Positions 23,545-32,380 are shown, numbered from the stretch's first letter. The stretch is DNA of 37,663 nt from an uncultured Collinsella sp. (GCA_900546775.1 UREM01000022.1:1-37663), one strand, 5' to 3'. Translations and numbers: made by a program. Notes: generated by a model not told the origin, from the sequence alone.

Positions 23545-25530
23545 ATGAAGCTCGCACTTGCACAGATCGATATGCGCCTGGGTGATATTGAGGGCATTTG
23601 CGGCCGCATCGAGGACCAGGCGCGCCTGGCCCACGAGCGCGGTGCGCGCGTGCTGTGCGTGCCGGCTCCGCTCTTTATGGGGGCCCTGCCCGGCGGCCTG
23701 GTGGGCGCTGCCGACTTTGAGCACGACATGCTTGCCGGCTTGACCGGCGTCGCCGAGCGTATCCAAGAGCTCGATATGATCTGCATCGTGCCCGCGGCGG
23801 TTTCGTTTGAGGGCCAGCCCCTGCTCGACTACATGATGCTCAAGGACGGCCATGTGGTGCCGGCCCGTTCGAGCATTGCCCTGCAGCGTGGCGAGAACAA
23901 CGACGCGCGTTGGGCGCCGCCGGTGTTCGACGTGGACGGCGTGCGCATCGCCGTGATCTTCGACTTGGACCGCGAACTCGAGATGTTGCCGACCGGTGTT
24001 GACCTCATTGCGTATTTCCAATTCAACGCATTCGATATGACCGACGGCGAGACTGCTGCCATTGCCGCCGTTCGCAGCGGCGCCTACCGCAAGATCGCAT
24101 CCAAGCGCAGCGTGTGGTTTGCCTGCATGGCGCCGGTCGGTGCCTATGACGAGTCGGTGTATACCGGCGGTTCGTTTGTGCTCGACGACTGCGGTCGCGT
24201 GGTGGCCCAGGCGCCGTGTTTTGAGGAGAGCCTGCTGGTTCAGGAGATTCAGCGCGGCGTGATGCTCGATGCCCTGGAAGATCACGAACTGCCCGAGTTC
24301 CGTTCCGAGGAGTGGCTGTGGCAGGCGCTGGTGCTCGCCGTGCGCGACAACGCCCGAGCCCACGGTGCGTCGCGTGCTGTGGTGGCACTCGAGGGCGACT
24401 TGCCGTCGTCCCTGCTGGCGGTGCTGGCCGTCGACGCTCTGGGCCCGCGTAATGTGATTGGCCTGGTGCTGGGGCGCAACCGTATCTTTACGCCGGCGCA
24501 GGAAGAGGCCGAGGCTGCCCGCTGTGCCGCCGTCCGCGCCATCGCCGAGCGTCTGCACATTCGCACCGTCGAACGCGATGCGCCGGATGCGGCGCGTGTG
24601 CTCGATCGCGACGTGTCGGCGGGCGATGCCGAGCGTCTGCGCTCGCGTACGCTGGGCCTCATGCTGGAGGACACGGCGCTCGAGTTGGGTGCGATGGCGC
24701 TGAGCCCGCTGTCCAAAACCGAGTACGCGCTGGCGGCGCCGGCGCTTTGCGGCGGCTACCAGGGCGATTATGCGCCCTTTGGCGATGTGTACCTGTCGAC
24801 GCTTGAGTTTGTGGCGCGTGTGCGCAATCGCACGTCTGCCGTGGTGCCCCAAGAGCTCGTGACGCTCAACGCGGTGGAAGATTGTATGGAGCGAGTGCTG
24901 GCGCAGGCGCTCTCGACGCTCGACGGTCCGGTCGATATGCTCGACCGCGCGGCACAGCTGCTCGGCGGGCTTGAGCCGGGTGAGGTCGATGGCGCGCTCG
25001 AGGCGCACGTGGACCGCAATCGATCTTTCGACGACATCCCGATGGCCGCTGGCAAGCCTGAGGCCTGCTCGCTGCTGCTGATGCTCGTGCGCCAGGGCGA
25101 GGCCGCCCGCCGCATGCTGCCGACGGCGCCGATCGTCTCGTCCCGTTCGTTTGCCGAGCGCTCCTGGCCGTACATGCTCGCGTGGTCCGACCTGGGGCTC
25201 AACGGCAAGGAGCGTATGGCGGTCGATTCGTTGGCGCGCGCCGAGGTGCGCCGTTTTGCTGACGAGGATACGAGCGAGCGCATGCGAAACGAGATGATGG
25301 GCGTGCTGGGCGAGCTACTGGGTATTTCGCCCGAGCAGATGGAGGAGTTGCGCTCTGAGGACGGTCAGCGTCGCTTGCACGAGGGCATGAAAAAGTTCGA
25401 GGGCGAGGTCCAGGACGCCATCGAAAAGATGATGGGCGGCCAGGGTGGCCCGCAGGGTGGACCCCAGGGCACGCCGATGCCGCATCCGCCGGTGGATCCC
25501 CGACAGTTCCCATTCTTCTCGCAGAACTAA
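23545..25530 (+). CDS. NAD+ synthetase-like protein with both active sites degenerate
   Basis: A 661-residue protein with the architecture of glutamine-dependent NAD+ synthetase: nitrilase fold (about 1-260), then an ATP-pyrophosphatase fold (about 270-560). All key residues I can align are lost. The nitrilase Glu of FPE is A41 (VPAPLF); the Lys position near 110 is serine; the nucleophile of ICED reads IFDL (F139). The PP-loop SGGxDS becomes EGDLPS (about 281-288). Distant echoes of the synthetase remain (SPLSKTEY, GDYAPFGDVY). The C-terminus adds a helical extension and a Gly/Gln/Pro-rich tail (MMGGQGGPQGG). It is probably a pseudoenzyme or structural protein; a new activity cannot be excluded. 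GAAAGGG precedes the ATG. Confidence 0.8.
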   Translation: MKLALAQIDMRLGDIEGICGRIEDQARLAHERGARVLCVPAPLFMGALPGGLVGAADFEHDMLAGLTGVAERIQELDMICIVPAAVSFEGQPLLDYMMLKDGHVVPARSSIALQRGENNDARWAPPVFDVDGVRIAVIFDLDRELEMLPTGVDLIAYFQFNAFDMTDGETAAIAAVRSGAYRKIASKRSVWFACMAPVGAYDESVYTGGSFVLDDCGRVVAQAPCFEESLLVQEIQRGVMLDALEDHELPEFRSEEWLWQALVLAVRDNARAHGASRAVVALEGDLPSSLLAVLAVDALGPRNVIGLVLGRNRIFTPAQEEAEAARCAAVRAIAERLHIRTVERDAPDAARVLDRDVSAGDAERLRSRTLGLMLEDTALELGAMALSPLSKTEYALAAPALCGGYQGDYAPFGDVYLSTLEFVARVRNRTSAVVPQELVTLNAVEDCMERVLAQALSTLDGPVDMLDRAAQLLGGLEPGEVDGALEAHVDRNRSFDDIPMAAGKPEACSLLLMLVRQGEAARRMLPTAPIVSSRSFAERSWPYMLAWSDLGLNGKERMAVDSLARAEVRRFADEDTSERMRNEMMGVLGELLGISPEQMEELRSEDGQRRLHEGMKKFEGEVQDAIEKMMGGQGGPQGGPQGTPMPHPPVDPRQFPFFSQN

Positions 25531-25534
25531 AAAG

Positions 25535-25562
25535 GTTACGCGGTTTTGCCAAACCGCGTAAC
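25535..25562. repeat. perfect 12-base-pair hairpin after the NAD-synthetase-like gene
   Basis: GTTACGCGGTTT (25535-25546), loop TGCC, AAACCGCGTAAC (25551-25562). It begins four bases after the stop codon. No T run follows, so it may stabilise the 3' end or belong to the structured element beside it. Confidence 0.7.
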
Positions 25563-25576
25563 GAGTCGACGCTGCG

Positions 25577-25673
25577 CGAGCCCCTGCCGGGCAATCTGCC
25601 GCTCAAACCGTCGCTTGCGTACAAAAGTACGCGGCGCTCCTCTTTCGCGACACCTTGCCACGGCAGGGACTCG
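25577..25673. repeat. nested three-level hairpin element
   Basis: Outer stem 25577-25594 with 25655-25673 (about 17 pairs, one mismatch and one bulge), middle stem GTCGC (25610-25614) / GCGAC (25647-25651), inner stem GCGTAC (25617-25622) / GTACGC (25627-25632) with an AAAA loop. No coding frame is supported. The nested design suggests a structured RNA or a mobile palindromic element. Confidence 0.65.
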
Positions 25674-25732
25674 CTCGCTGACTTATGCTCAACCTATGGT
25701 TCAACCTTGCTTGCTAGATGCGGCCGCTATTG

Positions 25733-25741
25733 TGTTATTCT
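25733..25741 (+). promoter_or_regulatory. candidate extended -10 element of the ruvCAB operon
   Basis: TGTTATTCT, an extended -10 form, 69 bases before the ruvC start. TTGCTA at 25711-25716 could be a -35, though 19 bases is a long spacer. Confidence 0.4.
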
Positions 25742-25810
25742 AGAACAGACGTTCGTGAATGATGCGCGGGGCCTTGCCTTGCGCTTGGTAAAAGACGAGG
25801 GGAGGTTGGT

Positions 25811-26332
25811 TTGGTTATCTTGGGCATTGACCCCGGTTTGGCTCATACGGGTTGGGGGATTATCGAGGAGCGGCGTGGCGAGGTTCGCTGCCGTGCCTAT
25901 GGCTGCATCGAGACCAGCGCAGGCAGTCCGCTCGCGGTGCGCCTGTCGCATATCGCCCGCGACCTCAAGGGTGTCGTGGAGCGTTATCGACCCGATACCG
26001 CTGCCATCGAGAGCATCTACTTTGGCGCTAATGTCCGCTCGGCAATCCCCACGGCACATGCCCGCGGTGCCGCGCTCGTGGCGCTTTCGGAGTGCGCGCT
26101 CGAGATCGGCGAGTACACGCCTATGCAGATCAAGCAGGCTGTGGTGGGTACCGGTGCCGCAGATAAGCGGCAGGTCGCCTACATGGTGCGCACGCTCACG
26201 CAGCTCGATCACGACCCGCATCCCGACCATGCCGCCGATGCCCTGGCCTGCGCCATCTGCCACGTTAACCTCAGCCGTACCCGGGCGCTTACCGGCGGCG
26301 AGTTCTATCAACAGAGAGGAACCGGATACTGA
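25811..26332 (+). CDS. ruvC: Holliday junction endonuclease RuvC
   Basis: A 173-residue RNase-H-fold nuclease that cuts four-way DNA junctions symmetrically. The first catalytic aspartate is D7 in ILGIDPGLAHTGWG; further acidic positions lie in AAIESIYFG (about 65-73) and the C-terminal DHDPHPDHAADALACA, which keeps the family's HxxD pair. The start is TTG at 25811: GGGGAGG at 25799-25805 sits five bases upstream, and the protein begins right at the first strand, so no ATG is needed. The stop codon overlaps the ruvA start (TGATG). First gene of a compact ruvCAB operon, the standard Actinobacteria order. Confidence 0.97.
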   Translation: MVILGIDPGLAHTGWGIIEERRGEVRCRAYGCIETSAGSPLAVRLSHIARDLKGVVERYRPDTAAIESIYFGANVRSAIPTAHARGAALVALSECALEIGEYTPMQIKQAVVGTGAADKRQVAYMVRTLTQLDHDPHPDHAADALACAICHVNLSRTRALTGGEFYQQRGTGY

Positions 26333-26952
26333 TGATCTCCCAGCTCCACGGAACGCTTGTCGAGGCCACGATGAGCTCTGCTGTCGTCGATGTGTCGGGC
26401 GTTGGCTTTGAGCTCGGCATCTCGGGCAGCACTGCGGCCACGTTGCCGACGCCCGGCGGCGAGGTCCGCCTCTACACGCGTATGCAGGTGCGCGAGGACG
26501 CCATGACACTTTTCGGTTTTTCCTCTAAGGATGAGCGCACGATGTTCGATCGGCTCGTGTCTGTCTCGGGCGTTGGCCCGCGCTTGGCGCTCGCCGTGCT
26601 TTCCACCTATACCGTGGGGCAGCTGTATTCGCTGGTGATGGCCGAGGACGACAAGGGCATGGCCAAGGTGCCCGGTGTGGGCAAAAAGACAGCTCAGCGT
26701 CTGATCCTGGAGCTCAAGAGCACCTTTGCCAAGGACAAGGGCTTTGTGCCGGTCGACGTGATTCCCGGCCAGGTTGCGATGCCCGTGCCCGCTGCCGCTC
26801 CCTCGGCCATCGATGACGCCCGTGCGGCGCTCCTTTCCATGGGCTTTAGCCCGCAGGAGACCGATGTCGCTCTGAGCGGGTATGATGGGCAGGATATGCG
26901 TGTCGAGGATCTGCTCGGCGCGGCGCTTAAGCGACTCGGAATGGATGCGTGA
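26332..26952 (+). CDS. ruvA: Holliday junction helicase subunit RuvA
   Basis: A 206-residue junction-binding protein that forms the tetrameric platform for RuvB. Domain I is an OB fold (1-63, opening [13 protein letters not shown]), domain II holds two helix-hairpin-helix motifs ([13 protein letters not shown] near 78 and [17 protein letters not shown] near 113), and domain III (about 158-206; [14 protein letters not shown]) is the flexible RuvB-contacting part. Its ATG shares one base with the ruvC stop codon, and its own TGA overlaps the ruvB ATG, so translation is coupled along the operon. All family features are intact. Confidence 0.97.
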   Translation: MISQLHGTLVEATMSSAVVDVSGVGFELGISGSTAATLPTPGGEVRLYTRMQVREDAMTLFGFSSKDERTMFDRLVSVSGVGPRLALAVLSTYTVGQLYSLVMAEDDKGMAKVPGVGKKTAQRLILELKSTFAKDKGFVPVDVIPGQVAMPVPAAAPSAIDDARAALLSMGFSPQETDVALSGYDGQDMRVEDLLGAALKRLGMDA

Positions 26953-28019
26953 TGTGGGAAGCCGATGACTCTCAGGACCTGTGGGCGACGCCCGGCAACT
27001 CGCCGGCGGCATCCATGGCGCACGGCGAGCGCATGGTGGGCTCGGAGCTGACGGCCGAGGACCTCGATGTCGATCGCACTTTGCGCCCCCAGCGCCTGGA
27101 CGATTACTGCGGCCAGGAGCATATCAAGCAGAGCCTGCGCGTGTTGATCGAAGCGGCGCAGAGCCGTGGCGAGACGCTCGACCACGTGATCTTCTCGGGC
27201 CCTCCGGGTCTGGGCAAGACCACGCTGGCTACGGTTATCGCCAACGAGCTGGGCGCTCAGATCAAGACGACGAGCGGCCCCGCTATTGCGCGCACCGGCG
27301 ACCTGGCAGCCATCCTTACTAACTTGCAGCCGGGTGATGTGCTGTTTATCGACGAGATCCACCGCCTCAACCGTTCGGTCGAGGAGGTCCTGTACCCCGC
27401 GATGGAGGACTTTGCCCTCGATATCGTGATTGGCAAGGGTCCGGCGGCGCGCTCGATTCGCCTGGATATTCCCAAGTTTACGCTGGTAGCGGCAACGACC
27501 CGCTCAGGCATGTTGACCGGCCCGTTGCGCGACCGCTTTGGCATTTCATATCGCCTGGATTACTACACGGTCGAGGAGCTCGCGCAGATTGTGACGCGCT
27601 CGGCGACTATCCTGGGCGTGACGATCGACCATCCCAGTGCACTCGAGATCGGCTCGCGTTCGCGCGGCACGCCACGTCTTGCCAACCGCCTGCTCAAGCG
27701 CGTGCGCGACTATGCGCAGGTGCGCGGCAACGGTCCTATTGAGCTCGATATCTGCCGTCAGGCGCTCGAGTTCTTCGAGATCGACGAGCTTGGCTTGGAC
27801 TGGATGGATATTCGCATCTTGGAGACACTTGCCAAGACGTTCTCCGGCCGTGCCGTGGGCCTGACGACCCTTGCCAGCGCGGTGGGCGAGGACCCGGGTA
27901 CGCTCGAGGATGTCTATGAGCCCTATCTGCTGCAGTGCGGGCTGATGATTCGTACACCGCAGGGCCGTCAGGCAACCCTTCGCACCTTTGAGCACCTGGG
28001 GATTGAACCTACCGTTTAG
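26952..28019 (+). CDS. ruvB: Holliday junction branch-migration ATPase RuvB
   Basis: A 355-residue AAA+ motor that pumps DNA through the RuvA-bound junction. Walker A is [11 protein letters not shown] (about 83-93), Walker [16 protein letters not shown], sensor 1 the AATTRSG segment (about 180) and the arginine-finger region GPLRDRFG; a C-terminal winged helix ([20 protein letters not shown]) binds DNA. An N-terminal extension of about 30 residues with low conservation precedes the usual [11 protein letters not shown] opening. I chose the ATG at 26952, which overlaps the ruvA stop as TGATG; a GTG at 26949 is also possible. Last gene of the ruvCAB operon; fhs follows after 144 bases with its own promoter. 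Confidence 0.97.
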   Translation: MWEADDSQDLWATPGNSPAASMAHGERMVGSELTAEDLDVDRTLRPQRLDDYCGQEHIKQSLRVLIEAAQSRGETLDHVIFSGPPGLGKTTLATVIANELGAQIKTTSGPAIARTGDLAAILTNLQPGDVLFIDEIHRLNRSVEEVLYPAMEDFALDIVIGKGPAARSIRLDIPKFTLVAATTRSGMLTGPLRDRFGISYRLDYYTVEELAQIVTRSATILGVTIDHPSALEIGSRSRGTPRLANRLLKRVRDYAQVRGNGPIELDICRQALEFFEIDELGLDWMDIRILETLAKTFSGRAVGLTTLASAVGEDPGTLEDVYEPYLLQCGLMIRTPQGRQATLRTFEHLGIEPTV

Positions 28020-28114
28020 GGCGCTTTGTTTTGGCGGGCTGTTGGGCTATCGCTGGGCATCGGGTAAACATATCGCCGTTTGTCGGTTGCGGGTGTTTTA
28101 CTATTGCACGCCCG

Positions 28115-28123
28115 TGCTATGCT
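28115..28123 (+). promoter_or_regulatory. candidate extended -10 element of fhs
   Basis: TGCTATGCT, in the same extended form as the elements before the TrpR-like gene and ruvC, 40 bases before the fhs ATG. The -35 region is weak (TTTTA around 28096). Confidence 0.45.
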
Positions 28124-28163
28124 GGATTGGTCTTTTTCTCATCCGGTAACGAAAGGACCGCCC

Positions 28164-29831
28164 ATGCCTACTGACATCGAAATCGCACGTTCTGTTACGC
28201 CGCTGCCTATTACCGAGGTGGCCAAGAACGCCGGCGTCGACGTTAAGCACCTTATTCCGTACGGCTTCGACAAGGCTAAGGTCGACTATTCACTGCTCAA
28301 CGAGCCGACTGATCACCAGGCCAAGCTCGTCCTCGTGACCGCTATCAACCCCACGCCCGCCGGCGAGGGTAAGACCACTACGACCATCGGTCTGGCCGAT
28401 GGCCTGCGCCGTCGCGGTGTCAAGAGCGCCGTGGCCCTTCGTGAGCCTTCGCTCGGTCCCGTCTTCGGCGTCAAGGGCGGTGCCGCCGGCGGTGGCTGGG
28501 CGCAGGTCATCCCCATGGAGGACATCAACCTGCACTTTACTGGTGACTTCCATGCTATTGGTGCCGCCAACAACCTGCTGGCCGCCATGCTCGACAACCA
28601 TATTCAGCAGGGCAACCAGCTCGGTATCGATGTTAAGCGCATCACCTGGAAGCGCGTTGTCGACATGAACGACCGTCAGCTGCGCCATGTCATCGACGGC
28701 ATTGGCGGCAAGGCCCAGGGCGTGCCGCGCGAGGATGGCTTTGACATTACCGTTGCCTCCGAGGTCATGGCGATCCTGTGCCTGTCCACGAGCATCAACG
28801 ATCTTAAGGAGCGCTTGGGCGAGATCGTTGTCGGCTACAGCTATGCCGGCGAGCCCGTCCGCGCACGCGACCTTAAGGCCCAGGGAGCTATGGCCGCACT
28901 GCTCAAGGATGCGCTCAAGCCCAATCTGGTGCAGACGCTTGAGGGTACGCCCGCGTTTGTCCACGGCGGTCCCTTCGCCAATATTGCCCACGGCTGCAAC
29001 TCCATCATGGCCACGCGTATGGCTATGCGTTTTGGCGATGTCGCCATTACCGAGGCCGGTTTTGGTGCCGATCTGGGTGCCGAGAAATTCCTGGACATCA
29101 AGTGCCGCATGACGGGCGTTCGTCCCAACGCCGTCGTGGTCGTCGCGACCGCTCGCGCCCTTAAGTACAACGGCGGTGTTGCCAAGGCCGACCTCAACGA
29201 GGAGAACCTCGAGGCACTCAAGGCTGGCATGCCCAACCTGCTGCGTCATGTCGACAACATCCAGAACGTTTATGGTCTGCCCTGCGTGGTCGCCATCAAC
29301 CGTTTCCCGACGGACACCGAGGCCGAGCTCGAGCTCATCGAGTCCGAGTGCCAGAAGCTGGGCGTCAATGTGAAGCTGTCCGAGGTCTGGGCCAAGGGCG
29401 GCGAGGGCGCACTCGAGCTGGCCGATGAGGTCATGCGCTTGGTTGAACAGCCGAGTGAGCTCAAGTTTGCCTACGAGGACGGCGCTGATGTCGCTGATGC
29501 CCTCGAGGCCGTTGCCACCAAGGTCTACCGCGCCGACGGCGTTGACTTTACGCCGGCCGCCAAGCGCCAGCTCGCCGAGCTGCGCGAGAACGGCTTTGGC
29601 AACCTGCCGGTGTGCGTCGCCAAGACGCAGTACAGCTTTAGCGACAACGCCAAGGCCCTGGGCGCTCCCGAGAACTTCCGCATCACCGTGCGTGAGCTCA
29701 AGGTTTCTGCCGGCGCCCACTTTGTGGTCGCGTTGACCGGCAGTGTTCTGACCATGCCGGGTCTGCCCAAGGTGCCCGCGGCCGAAAACATCGACGTCGA
29801 CAACGACGGCAACATCACCGGCCTGTTCTAA
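28164..29831 (+). CDS. fhs: formate-tetrahydrofolate ligase
   Basis: A 555-residue cytosolic enzyme that uses ATP to join formate to tetrahydrofolate, giving 10-formyl-THF for purine and initiator-tRNA synthesis or for acetogenic and serine pathways. The P-loop is [20 protein letters not shown] (about 63-82); the conserved [18 protein letters not shown] and DINLHFTGD blocks follow, then the [10 protein letters not shown] and [14 protein letters not shown] motifs. Length fits the family. The ATG at 28164 has GAAAGGA at 28151-28157; an upstream open stretch to 28080 is not supported. Codons look highly optimised (many GAG, AAG, GTC, CGC), which fits strong expression. A strong terminator follows. 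Confidence 0.97.
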   Translation: MPTDIEIARSVTPLPITEVAKNAGVDVKHLIPYGFDKAKVDYSLLNEPTDHQAKLVLVTAINPTPAGEGKTTTTIGLADGLRRRGVKSAVALREPSLGPVFGVKGGAAGGGWAQVIPMEDINLHFTGDFHAIGAANNLLAAMLDNHIQQGNQLGIDVKRITWKRVVDMNDRQLRHVIDGIGGKAQGVPREDGFDITVASEVMAILCLSTSINDLKERLGEIVVGYSYAGEPVRARDLKAQGAMAALLKDALKPNLVQTLEGTPAFVHGGPFANIAHGCNSIMATRMAMRFGDVAITEAGFGADLGAEKFLDIKCRMTGVRPNAVVVVATARALKYNGGVAKADLNEENLEALKAGMPNLLRHVDNIQNVYGLPCVVAINRFPTDTEAELELIESECQKLGVNVKLSEVWAKGGEGALELADEVMRLVEQPSELKFAYEDGADVADALEAVATKVYRADGVDFTPAAKRQLAELRENGFGNLPVCVAKTQYSFSDNAKALGAPENFRITVRELKVSAGAHFVVALTGSVLTMPGLPKVPAAENIDVDNDGNITGLF

Positions 29832-29856
29832 GCTCGCTGCTCATAGCTGCTTGCCC

Positions 29857-29895
29857 GCCCCGCCGTGCTCACAAGGCACGGCGGGGCTTTTGTTT
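29857..29895 (+). terminator. strong intrinsic terminator of fhs
   Basis: Perfect 12-pair stem GCCCCGCCGTGC (29857-29868) / GCACGGCGGGGC (29876-29887), seven-base loop, then TTTTGTTTT. Confidence 0.95.
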
Positions 29896-29953
29896 TCTAG
29901 TCGCGCTTGTCTTGTAGATACCGACGGCCTTTGCCCATCATAGGCTTTTGCGC

Positions 29954-29962
29954 GGGTAGAAT
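29954..29962 (+). promoter_or_regulatory. candidate -10 box of the PASTA-like membrane protein gene
   Basis: GGGTAGAAT, ending 45 bases before the ATG at 30008. It matches the boxes before addB and dnaE. TTGCCC at 29931-29936 could be a distant -35. Confidence 0.4.
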
Positions 29963-30007
29963 GCATGCATAACTTGATGCTTACGGGCGACGGAAAGGAA
30001 TCGTTGC

Positions 30008-30997
30008 ATGGATCAGGACAAGACAACCGTGATGGGCGGCTACGGTTCCACGCAGGCTGGCGATAGCGCCGATGCGACCCGCGTTGTTCCCAACCCCGGT
30101 TATACCGACCCCGCCGCGACACAGCCTTCTGCCGAGCCCACCCGGGTTATGGGCTATGGCGACACAGCGCGGGATTTTTATGCTGTATCTTCGCAAGGCC
30201 CCTATGGCGACGCAGCTCCGGACCCGTTTGATTACGCGCCGCAGGATTCTTATGCCGCTTCGACGCCGAATCCCTATGATGACCTGCCGCAAAATCCCAT
30301 TCCGCAGCCTCAGCAGACGACGTATATGCCTCGCACGGCGCAGCCTCGCTACGAGTCGCGCGAGCCGTATCGCGAGTACCCCAAGTCGATTCCGCAATAT
30401 GGCGAGGACGAGGAGAAGAAGCCGTCGCGTTCGTCGAGCGTGATCAAGAAGATCCTCATCGTGCTGGCGATCTTCTTTGCGCTGTCGGTTGTGTTTGCCA
30501 TTGTGTCGGGCATGCTCAACAAGCGAGGGAGTTCAACGGCCGATACCGCTGCCGAGCAAACCGAGTCCGCCTCGTCTAGCACCGTCGATCTGAGCGATAT
30601 CCCGGGGCAGTACTGGTCCAACGCCAAAAAGCTTCTCAAGTCGCGCGGCGCCGATCTTTCGAATGCCGTGGTCCTGACTGATGATGGCTCAACGCCCGTC
30701 ATCGATGCCAACTGGGTCGTTACTTCTGCCTACTATAACGACAACGGCAACCTCGAAATTCAACTCACGCACAAGAACAGCTCGGGCAACTCGTCCGGCG
30801 GCCAAAGCGGTACCGACAGCTCGAGCTCCAATACGCTGGAGGACTTGAGCAACAAGGCACAGGAGTTGGGAGACAAGGCGCAAGAGCTGGGCGATACGGC
30901 ACAAAACCTGGGCGACACCGCGCAGAACTTGGGCGACATGGCGACGGATGCCTGGAACGCACTGCAAAACGGCATCTCGGGCGCGCGGGGAAACTAG
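30008..30997 (+). CDS. membrane-anchored protein with disordered Pro/Tyr-rich N-terminus, PASTA-like domain and heptad repeats
   Basis: 329 residues, not assigned to a named family. Residues 1-140 are a cytoplasmic-looking, disordered region rich in Pro, Tyr, Gln and Thr. A single membrane helix follows (about 149-170, KKILIVLAIFFALSVVFAIVS), so the rest is outside. The segment from about 199 to 258 (IPGQYWSNAKKLLKSRG through LEIQLTHK) has the layout of a PASTA-like domain. A Ser/Gly linker leads to four seven-residue repeats of the form KAQELGD (30854-30937) and an amphipathic tail. The tyrosine-rich cytoplasmic part recalls kinase-substrate or cell-envelope scaffold proteins, but function is not known. 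GGAAAGGAA precedes the ATG. Confidence 0.8.
   Translation: MDQDKTTVMGGYGSTQAGDSADATRVVPNPGYTDPAATQPSAEPTRVMGYGDTARDFYAVSSQGPYGDAAPDPFDYAPQDSYAASTPNPYDDLPQNPIPQPQQTTYMPRTAQPRYESREPYREYPKSIPQYGEDEEKKPSRSSSVIKKILIVLAIFFALSVVFAIVSGMLNKRGSSTADTAAEQTESASSSTVDLSDIPGQYWSNAKKLLKSRGADLSNAVVLTDDGSTPVIDANWVVTSAYYNDNGNLEIQLTHKNSSGNSSGGQSGTDSSSSNTLEDLSNKAQELGDKAQELGDTAQNLGDTAQNLGDMATDAWNALQNGISGARGN
30854..30937 (+). repeat. 21-base tandem repeat encoding KAQELGD-type heptads
   Basis: Four in-frame units of 21 bases: KAQELGD, KAQELGD, TAQNLGD, TAQNLGD. The helical, LEA-like pattern could form an amphipathic helix outside the membrane. Synonymous differences between units show the repeat is not very recent. 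Confidence 0.8.
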
Positions 30998-31009
30998 CTG
31001 TTAAGCGGG

Positions 31010-32191
31010 CTACAGCTGCTCTGCTGGACGGTCGGGCGAACTAAAGCCCGAATCAAACGTGACGACGCATGAGACGTCGGGCCGGCGCTCGTGCACGATG
31101 CGCGTGACGAGCTCCAGCAGCTCCTCGTCGGATATGTCAAAGCCGTCGGGACGCACCAGGTCAAACGAAACGAACCCGTCGTGCTCGTGCAGGTCGTGGA
31201 TGGAGAGCGCGGGATCGATCTGCATGACGCCGCGCTTGACCCAGCCGCGCAGGTCGTCGCCGGTTGTCGCGATGGGGTCGCAGTGCAGCGTGATATCGAT
31301 GCCCATCTGGCGCTTGATGTCGTGCTCGATGGTGTCCAGAATCTCGTGGTGCTCAAATGCGTCGCCCTCGCCAGACATCTCCACGTGGGCGCTGGCAAAC
31401 TGACGACCGGGGCCGTAGTCGTGCACCATCAGGTCGTGTGTGCCCAAGACCTGTGGATAGGACATGATCTTGTCGCGGATTGCCTGGACGAGCTTGGGGT
31501 CGGGCGCTTGTCCCAGCAACGGGCTGATGGCGTCGCGCACTAGGCCCATGCCGCTGATGCAGATGAAGATGCCCACACCCAGGCCTGCCCAGCCATCGAG
31601 GTCAAAGCCGGTCGTCTGCGAAATAAGCGCCGCCACCAAGACCGAGCCCGAGGTGATGACGTCGTTTTTGGAGTCCTGTGCTGTGGCGATGAGCGTCTCC
31701 GAGTCGATGCGGTCGCCCAGCGTGCGGTTGAACGCGGCCATCCAGAGCTTAACGAGCATGGACAAGACGAGGGCGGCTAAGGAGAGCACCGAATATGCAG
31801 TGGGGGAAGGCTTGATGATCTTAGTGACCGACTCGAGGATCAGGTTGATGCCGACGGCGCAAACCAGGACGGCGACGAACAGGCCGGCTAGGTACTCGTA
31901 GCGGCCGTGGCCATAGGGGTGGCCTTCGTCTGCCGGGCGGCTGGCAAGGCGGAACCCGAGCAGGCTCACGATGTTGCTCGAGGCATCGGAGAGGTTGTTG
32001 AAAGCGTCGGCGACGAGGGAGACGGAACCGGCGAGCAGGCCCGCGATGCCCTTGGCCAGGCACAGGGTGATGTTGAGGCCAATGCAAATGAGGCTTGCGG
32101 CAAAGCCCGCGTTGGTGCGGCAAGATGTATCGACCGGCTCGCCCTCGCTGCCGGGAACAAGTGTATGTACCAGCCGATTTACAAATAGCAT
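31010..32191 (-). CDS. cation diffusion facilitator (CDF) metal exporter, manganese-type motif
   Basis: A 393-residue CDF transporter. The membrane domain has six predicted helices, with the A-site motif D62-AFN-N66 in helix 2, the HPYGHGRYEY block at 91-100, and DSKND in helix 5. A D-x3-N / D-x3-D set is the pattern described for manganese-type CDF proteins, while zinc types usually have H or D at the asparagine place, so export of Mn(II) is the best guess. The cytoplasmic C-terminal domain (about 290-393) is the usual ferredoxin-like dimer part. I chose the ATG at 32191, with GTGAGGA at 32200-32206 eight bases away; a longer frame to 32350 adds a weak, atypical N-terminus. It converges on the preceding gene with 12 bases between stops. 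Confidence 0.9.
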   Translation of the reverse strand: MLFVNRLVHTLVPGSEGEPVDTSCRTNAGFAASLICIGLNITLCLAKGIAGLLAGSVSLVADAFNNLSDASSNIVSLLGFRLASRPADEGHPYGHGRYEYLAGLFVAVLVCAVGINLILESVTKIIKPSPTAYSVLSLAALVLSMLVKLWMAAFNRTLGDRIDSETLIATAQDSKNDVITSGSVLVAALISQTTGFDLDGWAGLGVGIFICISGMGLVRDAISPLLGQAPDPKLVQAIRDKIMSYPQVLGTHDLMVHDYGPGRQFASAHVEMSGEGDAFEHHEILDTIEHDIKRQMGIDITLHCDPIATTGDDLRGWVKRGVMQIDPALSIHDLHEHDGFVSFDLVRPDGFDISDEELLELVTRIVHERRPDVSCVVTFDSGFSSPDRPAEQL

Positions 32192-32363
32192 AGCGGTCGT
32201 CCTCACAATCATGTTTAAGGGGATAGTGTAGCTCGCGCGGGGGCGCCGCGCACCGATGCTCAGAAAATGCAGCAATAGTCTGCCGGTGCTAACGAGCGAA
32301 CCTTCTCGTCTGCTTGGGTGGTCCATTTTGGGCCACATGGGTATGGGCATGTGCCTGCCTGCC

Positions 32364-32380
32364 CGACATACTTAATGTCG
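32364..32380. promoter_or_regulatory. small inverted repeat before the zinc-ribbon gene
   Basis: CGACAT (32364-32369), ACTTA, ATGTCG (32375-32380), lying 29 bases before the ATG of the zinc-ribbon gene. It could be an operator or a leader hairpin; there is no direct evidence for either. Confidence 0.3.

Noticed and set aside
23545..25530. Functional glutamine-dependent NAD synthetase.
   Set aside because: The nitrilase triad and the ATP-binding SGGxDS loop are all altered.
25535..25673. Standard terminator or tRNA-like gene.
   Set aside because: No U tract follows the hairpins, and no acceptor stem or T-loop consensus is present.
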